Assembly (NCBI RefSeq): GCF_024626475.1
Contig: NZ_JANKHH010000004.1
Coordinates: 479,179-543,178, forward strand
Direction: 5' to 3'
DNA: 64,000 bases
From: Parerythrobacter lacustris
GTDB taxonomy: Bacteria; Pseudomonadota; Alphaproteobacteria; Sphingomonadales; Sphingomonadaceae
The position numbers were made by a program, and so were the translations under genes. The notes under the pieces were generated by a model, which searched no databases, was not told the origin of the DNA, and saw only the letters and a list, made by a program, of their open reading frames with translations. Each line of letters begins with the position of its first letter. Within the stretch, counting starts at the first letter, position 1. Of this stretch, positions 1-8,949 are shown piece by piece.

Positions 1-1404
1 CGCCGCGTCCATCGCCAGCCGGACCCGCTCCTTCGCCGCTTCGAAATTTTCCGGGCTGGTGCCCTGGAAGCGAAAGATCGCCTGCTTGTAGTCGCCGACA
101 GTGAAGATCGTGCGCAGCTTGTCGCCGCGTGCGCCCTCGCCGCTGAAAAAATCGTCGATCAGCGCGAAGATGATCTGCCATTGCTCGGCATTGGTGTCCT
201 GCGCCTCGTCGATCAGGATATGATCGAACTGCCGGTCGAGCTTGAAGCGAATCCACGCCGCCATGTCCTTGCGTGTGAGCAAGTCGGCGGCTTTGCGGAT
301 CTGGTCGTCGAAATCGACGAACCCCTCGCGCGCCTTGGCTTCATCCCAACGCAGGGCAAACTTGCGCCCGACCTCCAGGAGCGGCGCGAGCCAGTCGGCG
401 AGCTCGACCAGCGCCCTGAAATCGAGTGCCCGTTGGATCGATGCAAGCACCAGTTGCAGCTGGCCCGCATAGCTCGCGTCGCGTTTCGCGACATTGGCCA
501 GCGGTTCTCCGCCCTTGGTCATGATCGTGCCGAAGAAGGAGTCGAGCGATACCAGCCGTTCCCCCGGATCGGCAGCGAGCCAATCGTCGATCACCGCGGC
601 GCCCTTCTGCCCGGTGGCGGCGGACCAGTCGGCGAAGATGTCCCGGCAGCGGCGCAGCGCCACGACATTGAATTCCTCGTCGGTGCAGAAGCGCGCCGCA
701 TCTTCCGCCGATGCATCGGATTCCAGCCCCAGAACTTTGCACATGCGCGACCGCATCGGGGGCTGCCACGAGCCGTCGCCCCACCACAGATGGTTCGCGG
801 CGGCGCACTTCATCAGCCAGCCGAGCACCGCATCGGGGCCCTTGTCGATGCTCAGCTGTGCGAGCGCGTCGCGGGTCGCGTGGTCACCTTCGCACTCTGC
901 GTCTTCGAGCATATCGGCCAGCACCTGCCGCGAAAGCAGGTCGCGGTCGCGATCCTCCATCGCGCGCGATCCGGGCTGGATATCGGCCTCTTGCGGAAAG
1001 GCAGAGAGCAGCCACTGGGCGAAGGCGTGGATCGTATCGATCCGCAAGCCGCCGCCGGGGCTGTCGAGGACGCTGGCGAACAGCGTGCGTGCGCGGGCGC
1101 GCGTTTCGGGCGTGTTGCGCGCGCCGAGATGATCGAGCTCCTTGCCCAGCCGCGTATCGTCGAGCCGGACCCAGCGGGCGAGCACTTCATTGACGCGCAC
1201 CGCCATCTCCGCCGCCCCGGACTTGGTGAAAGTGAGGCAAAGGATCTGCGCCGGAGCGTTTTCCGGCTGGAGGAGCAGCCGCAGAACCCGGGCGGAGAGC
1301 ACCTGCGTCTTGCCCGTCCCGGCCGATGCAGAGAGCCAGACACATTCTTCCGGCTCGACCGCAGCCCGCTGTTCGCCCTGGAGGGGGAAGACCTTGCCGC
1401 TCAC
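1..1404 (-). CDS. addA: Double-strand break repair helicase-nuclease AddA (partial, N-terminal part)
   Basis: This is the N-terminal 468 codons of the AddA subunit of the AddAB helicase-nuclease, which processes broken DNA ends for RecA. The rest runs off the left edge; the family is about 1,100-1,200 residues. A UvrD-type Walker A (SASAGTGKT, residues 25-33) and a Walker B followed by a helicase motif (ILIDEAQDTN, about residue 396) are visible, as is TIHAFAQWLL typical of the family. The GTG start overlaps the addB stop as GTGA, so translation is probably coupled. The C-terminal nuclease domain cannot be checked here. Confidence 0.95.
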   Translation of the reverse strand, partial: MSGKVFPLQGEQRAAVEPEECVWLSASAGTGKTQVLSARVLRLLLQPENAPAQILCLTFTKSGAAEMAVRVNEVLARWVRLDDTRLGKELDHLGARNTPETRARARTLFASVLDSPGGGLRIDTIHAFAQWLLSAFPQEADIQPGSRAMEDRDRDLLSRQVLADMLEDAECEGDHATRDALAQLSIDKGPDAVLGWLMKCAAANHLWWGDGSWQPPMRSRMCKVLGLESDASAEDAARFCTDEEFNVVALRRCRDIFADWSAATGQKGAAVIDDWLAADPGERLVSLDSFFGTIMTKGGEPLANVAKRDASYAGQLQLVLASIQRALDFRALVELADWLAPLLEVGRKFALRWDEAKAREGFVDFDDQIRKAADLLTRKDMAAWIRFKLDRQFDHILIDEAQDTNAEQWQIIFALIDDFFSGEGARGDKLRTIFTVGDYKQAIFRFQGTSPENFEAAKERVRLAMDAA

Positions 1405-4355
1405 GCCGGGTCCCCCGCATCGACCCGCGCCTGCCACTCGTCGAGCCGCATGAGCTGGTCGTAGTCATCGTAGCCGGAGTAGTTCGGATTGAGTCTGGCG
1501 GTGAAAGGGTGATCGCCCCTGATGAATTGCCCGATCGCTTCGGCGAGGAAGTCCTCGGTAAGCGGGAGGAACTCCTCCGGCGGAGTGTCGGCACGATTGA
1601 AATCCGTCCTAACCGGACTCGACACCTTGCCGAACGACCCGCCGTCCTTTGCCAACGACCAGTATTCGAACCGGAAAGCCTCGCCCGCCACACCTTCGAA
1701 CCCCCCATCCTCCGCGATCATCCCGATCAGGCCGAGCTGGAGCGAGAAGCCCTGCGTGACCTGCGTGGCCGTGGGTGCCTTGCCGGTCTTGTAGTCGACG
1801 ATCGCCAGTCTGCCGTCGGGCAGCCGGTCGATCCGGTCGGCGCGGCCCTTGATGCGGATTCCGTCCACCAGCATCGACCCCTTCCTTTCGACCGCGACCG
1901 GCACGCGTTCCGGCTCCTCGACGATGCGCTGCTCCACCCATTCGAGGCCCTTGAGCAGGCGCGGCAGCCACAGCCCCAGCATCAGCGGGTGGGCGTTGTG
2001 CTCAGCAAGCACCCGATGTGCCTGCTCGACCAGCGAACCACCCTGCTTGTGCCAGCGCTCGAGTACCTCGTGGACGACGGTGCCCTGCCACGCGGGCGAA
2101 GGCTCGGCGTCGAGCGGATCGAGCGTTCGCAGCCCGAGGATCGCCTGAGCATAGAACTGGTAAGGATCGCCGCGCAGCCGATCGAGCGCGGTCACCGCGA
2201 TATCGACCTGGCGCTGCTCTGCTGAAGGCATCGGCATTGGTCGCGGGTAAGCCCCTGCCCGCTCGGCAAAATCGATCGCCTGTGCCCATTCGACGGCTCG
2301 GGTCTCGAGATAGCGGGGGAGCAGGTCCTCGCCCAGCAGGGCCTTGACCCGGAGCAGGAAGCGCGACGGAATGGCCGGCCCGGAGATGTTGCGCGCCGCG
2401 CGGCTCAGCACCACTTCTGGCGCGCCGAGCACGCCGGCAAGATCATGCGCGGAAAGCCCGATGCGGAAGTCTGCTCCCGGTACGCCGAGCGCCCGCAGCA
2501 CGCGCGGGGCAAGGATCGGGTCGACCGCCGGGGTGCCGGGCCAACTGCCTTCATTGAGCCCAGCGCAAATCACGAGCTCCGCCCGGGTCATGCGCGATTC
2601 GAGCAGACCATAGATCGCCACGCGCGGATGGCCGCCATAGGGCGGGCGGACGGCCTGCTGCTCCATCCGCTCGGCCAGCACGGGGTGCAGGTCGCCTGGT
2701 GCGAGCTGCGTGCCGGTCTCGCGCGCCTGTGCCCGCAGTTGCTCGAGGAAAGCCGCCAGCGCCCGGCCGTCCTCGCGCGACCATAGGCCTGCGCCGCAAA
2801 GCGCTTCGCCAGTCGCGGCCAGCAGGTCGATTGCGTCGGCCAGACGGAGACGTTCCGGCAGGGCGAGAAGCGGCGCAAGGGTTGCCTCGACCTCGCCCCA
2901 CCAATCCACTACGGCAGCTTTGGCAGCTATTTCGCGCAGCGGTGCGCTGCCCGGTGCGGGTCGCGGCCCGCGCAGCTCGCGCTCGAACGCCCGTACATTC
3001 GCCAGCCATTGCCCCCGGCCTGCATCGGCGCGGACCAGTGGGTGCGCCAGCAGCGCCATAAGCGGTATTGGTGCGAGCCCTTCGCCCATGACCTCTGCCA
3101 GCAGTAGCAAGAGGCGCCCCGAGGGCGTCTGCGACAAGGGTTGCCCGGCGGAGTCGTCGGCCGCTATGTTCCAGCGACGGAGATGGTGAACCACCCGCCG
3201 CGCCAGCCCGCGATCGGGGGTGACCACCGCGACCCGCCTCTCCGGCACTTCCAGCGCCTGTCTGACCAGCAACGCAATTGCCTGCGCTTCCTCTTCCGGA
3301 TTGGCACTTTCCATGATCCGCACGCCGGTCAGGCGACGCTTGTCGGCGTCCAGATCGACCCAGCTCTGGCTGGCTTCCGGCGGCAGGAACAGATTCGATA
3401 TCGCATGACTGCGCTCGGGCGGAGCGGCCCCGAGACCTTTGCGATGCCACGGCTGGACTTCCTCGCGCGCGATGCCCATGCGATTGAGCAGCAGCTTGAG
3501 GTGATACTGCGGATGGGTGACCGCGTCTCCGGCTTCGAACGGCGTGCCCGGCTCGCCCCCCGCACCGCCCAGTTCGTTCCATACCGCCGGGTCCATCGAA
3601 AGGTCGAAATCGGGCAGGATCACCGCCCCGTTCGGCAGATTGGCGACAACCCGCAGCAGGCGCGCCAGCGCGGGCGAGGCGCTGGTTACCCCGGCGGCGA
3701 CAACCGGGTACGTGGGCGGTTCCTCGCGCCATCGTCGAGCCGCGATGTCGAACAGGCGGTTGCGCCGGGTCGCGGAATCGATCTTAGCCATTGCGCCAAG
3801 TTCATCGAGCCACAGTTGCTGCACGCGCGCGAACAGCCGGAGAGAATCCTGCCAATGCCCCGAAAGGTCGCCGAAAACATCGAGCACTCGCTGCTCGACC
3901 AACGCCTCGGGCCGGATGTCCTCGATCAGCAACCGGTCCATGGTCCGCGCCATGTCGTAGGCCAGCCGCATGACCGCCGCGCCGGGCAGCTTCTTGTCCT
4001 GCTCTGCCTCGATGATCTGCGCCAGCCTCAGCCAGCGATAGGTCGGATCGATCGCCGGTGCGATCTCCCCTGCTCCGAGGGGATCAAGCAGCGGCCCCAG
4101 CGTTTCGTCGAGATCGAGATCGCCGACCACCGCCATCCGTGGCAGCAGCAATCCCTGCCTGCCTTGCGCACCATAGTGGCGGATGAATGCCTCGCTTACC
4201 GTGCGCATCGCTCGGCTGGACGGAAGCAGCAACGTAAGCCGCGCGAGCCCGAGTTCCGCATCTGAGTACCGCGGCACCAGCCCGGCCACCAGCGCATCGG
4301 CAAACCCGCGGTGCGCGGCGATGGAATAGACGCTAGGGTGCGCGCGCTCAGGCAC
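1401..4355 (-). CDS. addB: Double-strand break repair protein AddB
   Basis: 984-residue AddB partner of AddA, of the alphaproteobacterial type. The N-terminus is helicase-like but lacks a recognisable Walker A. The C-terminal third carries a PD-(D/E)XK nuclease signature: GRADRIDRLPDGRLAIVDYKTGKAP has the D and the D-x-K spaced as in RecB-family nucleases. The GTG start at 4355 overlaps the murU stop by 8 bases. The order addB-addA behind murU suggests one transcript starting at or before divL. I see no truncation or frameshift. Confidence 0.95.
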   Translation of the reverse strand: MPERAHPSVYSIAAHRGFADALVAGLVPRYSDAELGLARLTLLLPSSRAMRTVSEAFIRHYGAQGRQGLLLPRMAVVGDLDLDETLGPLLDPLGAGEIAPAIDPTYRWLRLAQIIEAEQDKKLPGAAVMRLAYDMARTMDRLLIEDIRPEALVEQRVLDVFGDLSGHWQDSLRLFARVQQLWLDELGAMAKIDSATRRNRLFDIAARRWREEPPTYPVVAAGVTSASPALARLLRVVANLPNGAVILPDFDLSMDPAVWNELGGAGGEPGTPFEAGDAVTHPQYHLKLLLNRMGIAREEVQPWHRKGLGAAPPERSHAISNLFLPPEASQSWVDLDADKRRLTGVRIMESANPEEEAQAIALLVRQALEVPERRVAVVTPDRGLARRVVHHLRRWNIAADDSAGQPLSQTPSGRLLLLLAEVMGEGLAPIPLMALLAHPLVRADAGRGQWLANVRAFERELRGPRPAPGSAPLREIAAKAAVVDWWGEVEATLAPLLALPERLRLADAIDLLAATGEALCGAGLWSREDGRALAAFLEQLRAQARETGTQLAPGDLHPVLAERMEQQAVRPPYGGHPRVAIYGLLESRMTRAELVICAGLNEGSWPGTPAVDPILAPRVLRALGVPGADFRIGLSAHDLAGVLGAPEVVLSRAARNISGPAIPSRFLLRVKALLGEDLLPRYLETRAVEWAQAIDFAERAGAYPRPMPMPSAEQRQVDIAVTALDRLRGDPYQFYAQAILGLRTLDPLDAEPSPAWQGTVVHEVLERWHKQGGSLVEQAHRVLAEHNAHPLMLGLWLPRLLKGLEWVEQRIVEEPERVPVAVERKGSMLVDGIRIKGRADRIDRLPDGRLAIVDYKTGKAPTATQVTQGFSLQLGLIGMIAEDGGFEGVAGEAFRFEYWSLAKDGGSFGKVSSPVRTDFNRADTPPEEFLPLTEDFLAEAIGQFIRGDHPFTARLNPNYSGYDDYDQLMRLDEWQARVDAGDPA

Positions 4356-5064
4356 GCTTCAACGCATCTTCGGTGGGCCCGATGGCCTCGGGCGTGCCGA
4401 CTTCGAACCACAGGCCGGCAAAGACCGTCCCGAACAGTCGACCTTCCCCGATCGCGCGATCCCACAGGATGTTGGTCGAAAATGCTCCCTCCGGCGCATC
4501 GCGCAGCAGGCGGTGCGATACGAGCTGAATTCCGCTGAAGATGTAGGGAGCGATCCGGCCCGAGCGGCGGCGGGCGAGCCGCCCGAGCGGATCCATATGG
4601 AAATCGCCCTTGCCGTCGAAATTCGCCGCGCGCGCATGTGGTACGAGCAGCAGCAGCGCATCCATCTCTTCGGCGCTCCAGCGCCGCGAAAGATCATGGA
4701 ATGCGTCGCGCGGCCCGTCGAGCCAGATATTGTCCGAGTTGAGGCAGAAGAAGGGATCTGGCAGTTCGCCCTGCGCCTTGATCATCCCGCCGCCGGTTTC
4801 GAGCAGAGCATCTCGCTCGTCGGAAATCACTACCCGGGGCATCGCCCGGTCAAGCACATGCGCTTCCAGCGCATCGGCAAGGTAGTGGACATTTACCACT
4901 GCCCGCGAGACACCCGCTTCCGCCAGCCGGTCAAGCGCATGATCGATCAGCGGTTTGCCCGCGACCCGCACCAGCGGCTTGGGCTGCGATGCCGTGAGCG
5001 GCCGCATCCGCTTGCCCAGCCCCGCCGCCATCACCATCGCGGTATCCGAAGCGAGTCCGCTCAC
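4348..5064 (-). CDS. murU: N-acetylmuramate alpha-1-phosphate uridylyltransferase MurU
   Basis: Sugar-1-phosphate nucleotidyltransferase, 238 residues with the start chosen. The glycine-rich nucleotide-binding loop MVMAAGLGKRMRPLT begins about residue 10, followed by KPLVRVAGKPLIDHAL, both typical of the family. In the cell-wall recycling route MurU turns MurNAc-1-P into UDP-MurNAc. That assignment rests on the adjacent amgK, which makes the substrate. The reading frame stays open to 5175, but a GTG at 5064 gives a GTGA overlap with the amgK stop and puts the P-loop near the N-terminus, so I prefer it. A related hexose-1-phosphate specificity cannot be excluded. Confidence 0.88.
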   Translation of the reverse strand: MSGLASDTAMVMAAGLGKRMRPLTASQPKPLVRVAGKPLIDHALDRLAEAGVSRAVVNVHYLADALEAHVLDRAMPRVVISDERDALLETGGGMIKAQGELPDPFFCLNSDNIWLDGPRDAFHDLSRRWSAEEMDALLLLVPHARAANFDGKGDFHMDPLGRLARRRSGRIAPYIFSGIQLVSHRLLRDAPEGAFSTNILWDRAIGEGRLFGTVFAGLWFEVGTPEAIGPTEDALKRA

Positions 5065-6050
5065 TGGAGTTCGCCACCGAGATTGTCGCGGATATGCCGT
5101 GGGATGTTCCGCGCGAACCAATCGGCGACCGGCGCCAGCGCAGGATGCCTCAGATCGCGCTCCATCGCTTCCCACACACGCGGGATCATCGCGAGATAGC
5201 GCTGTTTGCCGTCGCGCCGGGCGAGGCGAGTGAATATCCCGACGATCTTGGCGTTCCGTTGCGCGCCCAGCCGGGCGTAGTCGGCAAGGAATTCATCGCT
5301 CGCCCCGGTCGCTGCGAGGTAACGTTCGAGCAACGCGCGCTCGAGTTCGACCGATACATCGCGCCGGGCATCCTGGAGCAGACTGACGAGATCGTAGGCC
5401 GGATGGCCGACCAGCGCGTCCTGAAAATCGATCAGACCCTGCGCGCCGCTACCGTCGCTCGCGGGGGCAAGCAGCATGATATTTTCGGCATGGTAATCGC
5501 GCAGCACAGTAACGCCCGGTTCCTGCCGCGCGAGCATCGGTTGCAGGACTTCGTCCCATGCCGCGAAGTAGTCTGCCTCGTCGACCTCCAGCCCCATATG
5601 CGGGCAATACCATTCGGTCAGCAATCCGGCCTCGCGCTGGTATACTGCCATATCGTAGCGATCGAACGGCCCCGGTGCCTGGCCGTGCAGGCGCACGAGC
5701 GCATCGACCGCTGCCGAATAGGCTCCGCGCTCCCCGCCCGGGTTTTCATCGAGCCAGTCGCGCATCCGGTCGTCGCCGAAATCCTCGGTCAGCACCCAGC
5801 CATCGTCCGGCGCGGCGGCGTAGATTTCCGGCGCACGCTGTCCGGCTTCGGACAGCCAGCGCGCCACGTGGAGGAACGGTGCAGGATCCTCCTCTGGCGG
5901 CGGTGCGTGCATCAGCATCGCGGGTTTGCCGCCCCGATGGACGCGGAAATAGCGCCGGAACGAGGCATCCCCCGGTATGGGGAGCACCTCCGCCCCGCCC
6001 CAGCCGGCGGAGTTCAGGAAGGAATCGAGGCCGTCGGGCAAATCGCTCAT
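5061..6050 (-). CDS. amgK: Anomeric MurNAc/GlcNAc kinase AmgK (APH-fold phosphotransferase)
   Basis: 329-residue aminoglycoside-phosphotransferase-fold kinase. The catalytic loop reads LRDYHAENIML, with Asp and Asn in the Brenner positions, and the Mg-binding LIDFQDAL follows. AmgK phosphorylates the anomeric carbon of MurNAc (and GlcNAc) from peptidoglycan turnover and feeds MurU, the next gene. The ATG at 6050 overlaps the tsaE stop as ATGA; a longer TTG start at 6068 is possible. Although the fold is that of antibiotic kinases, the pairing with murU argues for cell-wall salvage, known to bypass fosfomycin-sensitive steps in other Gram-negatives. Confidence 0.88.
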   Translation of the reverse strand: MSDLPDGLDSFLNSAGWGGAEVLPIPGDASFRRYFRVHRGGKPAMLMHAPPPEEDPAPFLHVARWLSEAGQRAPEIYAAAPDDGWVLTEDFGDDRMRDWLDENPGGERGAYSAAVDALVRLHGQAPGPFDRYDMAVYQREAGLLTEWYCPHMGLEVDEADYFAAWDEVLQPMLARQEPGVTVLRDYHAENIMLLAPASDGSGAQGLIDFQDALVGHPAYDLVSLLQDARRDVSVELERALLERYLAATGASDEFLADYARLGAQRNAKIVGIFTRLARRDGKQRYLAMIPRVWEAMERDLRHPALAPVADWFARNIPRHIRDNLGGELQ

Positions 6051-6490
6051 CGCCAGCGCGTTAGCCAATCCGACCCCGGCTCGACAATCGCAATCCGTCC
6101 CGCACCCGAAACTTCAAGCCGGATGGCGAGGCACCCTGGCTCATGCGCGAAGCCGCCGGCATTCTGTGGCCACTCTGCCAGCAATGCCGCGCCATCGCGG
6201 TAGTCGTCGAGACCGATCTCACCCGCTTCGGCTGGCGTCTCGAGCCGATAGAAGTCGGCATGGACCACGGGCAAGCGCACGGCAGGCGGGTCGTAGGTTT
6301 CGACGATGGTGAAAGTTGGCGATGGTACTTCGCCAGCATAACCCAGCGCCGTCAGGATTGCCCGGGCCAGCGTCGTCTTGCCCGCGCCCAGGCCGCCCGA
6401 CAGCGAGACGACATCGCCCGGACGCAACTGCGCGGCGATCCTTTCGCCCAATGCGTCCATCGCCGCGAGGTCGGGCAAGTTGATCCTCAC
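6047..6490 (-). CDS. tsaE: tRNA threonylcarbamoyladenosine biosynthesis ATPase TsaE
   Basis: 147-residue P-loop ATPase of the YjeE/TsaE family, needed with TsaB, TsaC and TsaD to make t6A37 in ANN-decoding tRNAs. Walker A is GGLGAGKTTLA near residue 32. The PSPTFTIVETY block and HADFYRLETPAE are strong family signatures. The GTG start overlaps the divL stop as GTGA and its own stop overlaps amgK, so it lies inside a fully coupled run. The slightly extended C-terminus (SDWLTRWR) is unremarkable. Confidence 0.95.
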   Translation of the reverse strand: MRINLPDLAAMDALGERIAAQLRPGDVVSLSGGLGAGKTTLARAILTALGYAGEVPSPTFTIVETYDPPAVRLPVVHADFYRLETPAEAGEIGLDDYRDGAALLAEWPQNAGGFAHEPGCLAIRLEVSGAGRIAIVEPGSDWLTRWR

Positions 6491-8826
6491 GGCAGCAGGA
6501 TCGTGGCCGTCGTTCCTGCGCCACGCCGCGAGACGATCTCGAGCGTGCCGTCATGCGCCTCGACCAGCTGGCGGGCCAAGGGAATGCCGAGTCCCTGACG
6601 CTTTTCATCGCTACCGCCACCCGGGGCAAGCTTGCCCGTCGCCTGCGCCAGCTCGGCTTGGTCCATCCCACGCCCGTAATCCGACACCACGATCCGCCCG
6701 ACACCATCCTTCTTCGACAGGTCGACCAGGATCTTGCCCCCGCGCGGTGTTGCGGCGATCGCATTGTCGAGCAGATGCCCCAGAGCCCGCCCGAGCTGAC
6801 GCGCATCGGCGAACACCCGCCCGCTGGCCTTGCTGCCGCGCAGGTCGAGGCTGAGCCCTGCATCGGTCACCGCCTGCTCGCGCGCGCGAACGATGTCGGT
6901 CGCGAAGGTGAACAGGTCGATATCCTGCTTGGTCAGTGGCAAAAGCCCGGCCTCGCTCTGCGACAGATCGAGCACGTTTTCGACCTGTTCGGTCAGCCGG
7001 GCGACCGAATCGAGGATCGCCTGGACGTACTCGCGGCCCTGCTCGCCCAGATCGCCGGCGACCCCGGCCTGAAGCAGCTCTGCAAACCCGCCAATCGACG
7101 TCAGCGGGGTGCGAAACTCGTAGGACATGTTGGCGAGGAAACGGGTCTTGACCGCATCCGCTTCTTCCAGTGCGACCGCGCGCTCGCGCAGCGCAGCTTC
7201 GGCCTGCTCGTTTGCGGTAACGTCGAGCACCGTCAGCAGCCCGTTGCCGTCCGGCAAGGGTATTCCGGCAAACTCCAGCGTCCGCCCGTCGGCCAGCGTG
7301 ACCCGCCCGCCCTTCTCGCGGCGATCTAGCGTCGCAGCTCGAATGATCTCTCCGATGCCTTCAGCCTGCTTCGGCACCGCAAGGTTTGGCCCGATCGCGA
7401 CCAGCAACTCCTCCGCTGAAGGATGTGCATCGAGCATTTCCGGGTCGAGCCCCCAGGTGCCCGCGAAACTGCGGTTCCACAGCTGGAGATGGCCGTCGGG
7501 TGCGAACACGGCGAGCGCCTCGAACAGGCTGTCGAAGGTCGCCGTGCGAGTGCGCAGCAGCGTGTCCCGCGTGGCAGAAAGGGCAAGTTGCTCGGTCCGG
7601 TCTTCGGCGATCAGCACCAGTCCGCCATCGGGCATCGGCTGGCCGACGATCCGCAAATGCGTGCCATCTGACAGCGGCCACGCCTCTTCTTTCGATTCGC
7701 CGCTTGCAAACCAACCGGCATGTTCGCTGCGCCAAGCCGGGAAATCGCGCACCTCGGGGGTTCGCCCGGTATCCCGGGCACCACTCAGGAACTGCTCGAA
7801 GGCCAGACCCTGCGCCACGACGCCCGAATTGAGTTTGAAGATGCGGCGGAAAGGCTGATTGGCAAATGCGATCTTTCGCTTGCCATCGAACTGCGCGACA
7901 CCGATCGAAAGCTGATCGAGCATCGAGCGCTGCGCGTCGCGGAAGGCGCGGAATTCGCGGGCAAGCTCTTCCATTTCCTCGATATCGACTGCGTACCCCG
8001 CAACCCCTTCCTTGCCGAGCGGCAGGTCGCTGACCCTGAGCGAGCGCCGCTCGCCCCCGATGGTGGTGGTGACGATCCGTTCGATCGGCAGCCCCTGATC
8101 GCCCGCCTGCTTTGCCACCTGCGCTGCGGTCAGCCCATCGACCCGCTCGACCAGCTCGAGCTGTTCCGCCACCGCCGCTTCGGAATTTGCCGCACCGACC
8201 GCCGCGACATAGGCCTGGTTGACGAGCCGCAGTTGGGCATCCGGCCCCCGGAACCACATCGGCAACGGAGCGGCTTCGATCAGCCCGACCAGTGCTGCAA
8301 AGTCCCCTCGCGCCCGCGCCGCGTCCTCGCGCAGCTTGGTCAGTTCGCTCTCGCTCTCGCTGAAGTCGAAAATCCACACCAGCGCCGCGCCGCCCGGCGA
8401 GACCTGCGGATCGGCCAGGACGCCCTTCATCGCGAGGCTGCGTTCGGAACCGGGGACGGTCAATGCCATCTGGAACGGTGCAGCCGTCTTCTGAGCGCGC
8501 TTCACCAGTTCGGTCAGTTCGGAGAGCTGGCTGGCGGAGAGGCCAACCCCCGCCCCCCCATCGAGTTCGGACAGGTAGCGGGGCAGGCTTGGCAGCCCAA
8601 GCCACCCTGCCAGCCGGTCGGAACCTTCGATCCTGCCATCGGTGCGCACTATCAGCGGGATCGCCGGTGCTTCATCGATCATCCGCGCCATCCGCCGAGC
8701 CGCCTTGCGGCTGCCCTCGGCCTTGCGGGCACGGCCTGCGCCGAGGATCATCATCCATGCCGCTGCCGCCGTCCATGCAGCGAGCAGAAGCCCGAGCAAG
8801 GCCAGCATGGTGGGTGATAGTTCCAT
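6487..8826 (-). CDS. divL: DivL-type tyrosine pseudo-histidine kinase, PAS-containing cell-cycle regulator
   Basis: 779-residue sensor-kinase-like protein. One N-terminal membrane segment (residues about 6-28) is followed by several PAS-like regions to about 540, then a dimerisation/H-box and a HATPase domain. The H-box reads NMSYEFRTPLTS: the usual phospho-accepting His is Tyr569. The ATP-lid motifs are present (LLDNAIAATPRGG, VSDYGRGMD, GLGIPLARQLVEAHDG). Caulobacter DivL has the same Tyr substitution (Tyr550), a similar length and architecture, and controls the CckA-CtrA relay, so DivL is the best name. It leads the tsaE-amgK-murU-addB-addA run. The ATG at 8826 is followed directly by the membrane segment. 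Confidence 0.9.
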   Translation of the reverse strand: MELSPTMLALLGLLLAAWTAAAAWMMILGAGRARKAEGSRKAARRMARMIDEAPAIPLIVRTDGRIEGSDRLAGWLGLPSLPRYLSELDGGAGVGLSASQLSELTELVKRAQKTAAPFQMALTVPGSERSLAMKGVLADPQVSPGGAALVWIFDFSESESELTKLREDAARARGDFAALVGLIEAAPLPMWFRGPDAQLRLVNQAYVAAVGAANSEAAVAEQLELVERVDGLTAAQVAKQAGDQGLPIERIVTTTIGGERRSLRVSDLPLGKEGVAGYAVDIEEMEELAREFRAFRDAQRSMLDQLSIGVAQFDGKRKIAFANQPFRRIFKLNSGVVAQGLAFEQFLSGARDTGRTPEVRDFPAWRSEHAGWFASGESKEEAWPLSDGTHLRIVGQPMPDGGLVLIAEDRTEQLALSATRDTLLRTRTATFDSLFEALAVFAPDGHLQLWNRSFAGTWGLDPEMLDAHPSAEELLVAIGPNLAVPKQAEGIGEIIRAATLDRREKGGRVTLADGRTLEFAGIPLPDGNGLLTVLDVTANEQAEAALRERAVALEEADAVKTRFLANMSYEFRTPLTSIGGFAELLQAGVAGDLGEQGREYVQAILDSVARLTEQVENVLDLSQSEAGLLPLTKQDIDLFTFATDIVRAREQAVTDAGLSLDLRGSKASGRVFADARQLGRALGHLLDNAIAATPRGGKILVDLSKKDGVGRIVVSDYGRGMDQAELAQATGKLAPGGGSDEKRQGLGIPLARQLVEAHDGTLEIVSRRGAGTTATILLP

Positions 8827-8895
8827 CGCTAGTCAGCTATGCGTGCAGGCTTCGGGTTGCAACGGCAACATGGCAATGCTGCACGGTTGAACGAC

Positions 8896-8931
8896 GAAAC
8901 GCCGCCTTCCCGGCAAGGAAAGCGGCGTTTC
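8896..8931 (-). terminator. Stem-loop terminator after ahcY
   Basis: Two 15-base arms (beginning gaaacgccgc and ending gcggcgtttc) pair with one mismatch around a 6-base loop, 19 bases past the ahcY stop. On the minus strand the stem is followed by a short, interrupted T-rich stretch. It separates ahcY from divL, suggesting divL has its own promoter in 8827-8895. Confidence 0.7.
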
Positions 8932-8949
8932 GCGCATCGAACAAGCAAA

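Noticed and set aside
181..4265. Long plus-strand open frames across addA/addB
   Set aside because: They are antisense shadows of GC-rich genes with no recognisable domains or ribosome sites; addA and addB motifs are clear on the minus strand.
5061..6050. Aminoglycoside resistance kinase
   Set aside because: The fold is shared, but linkage and overlap with murU favour the MurNAc/GlcNAc kinase AmgK.
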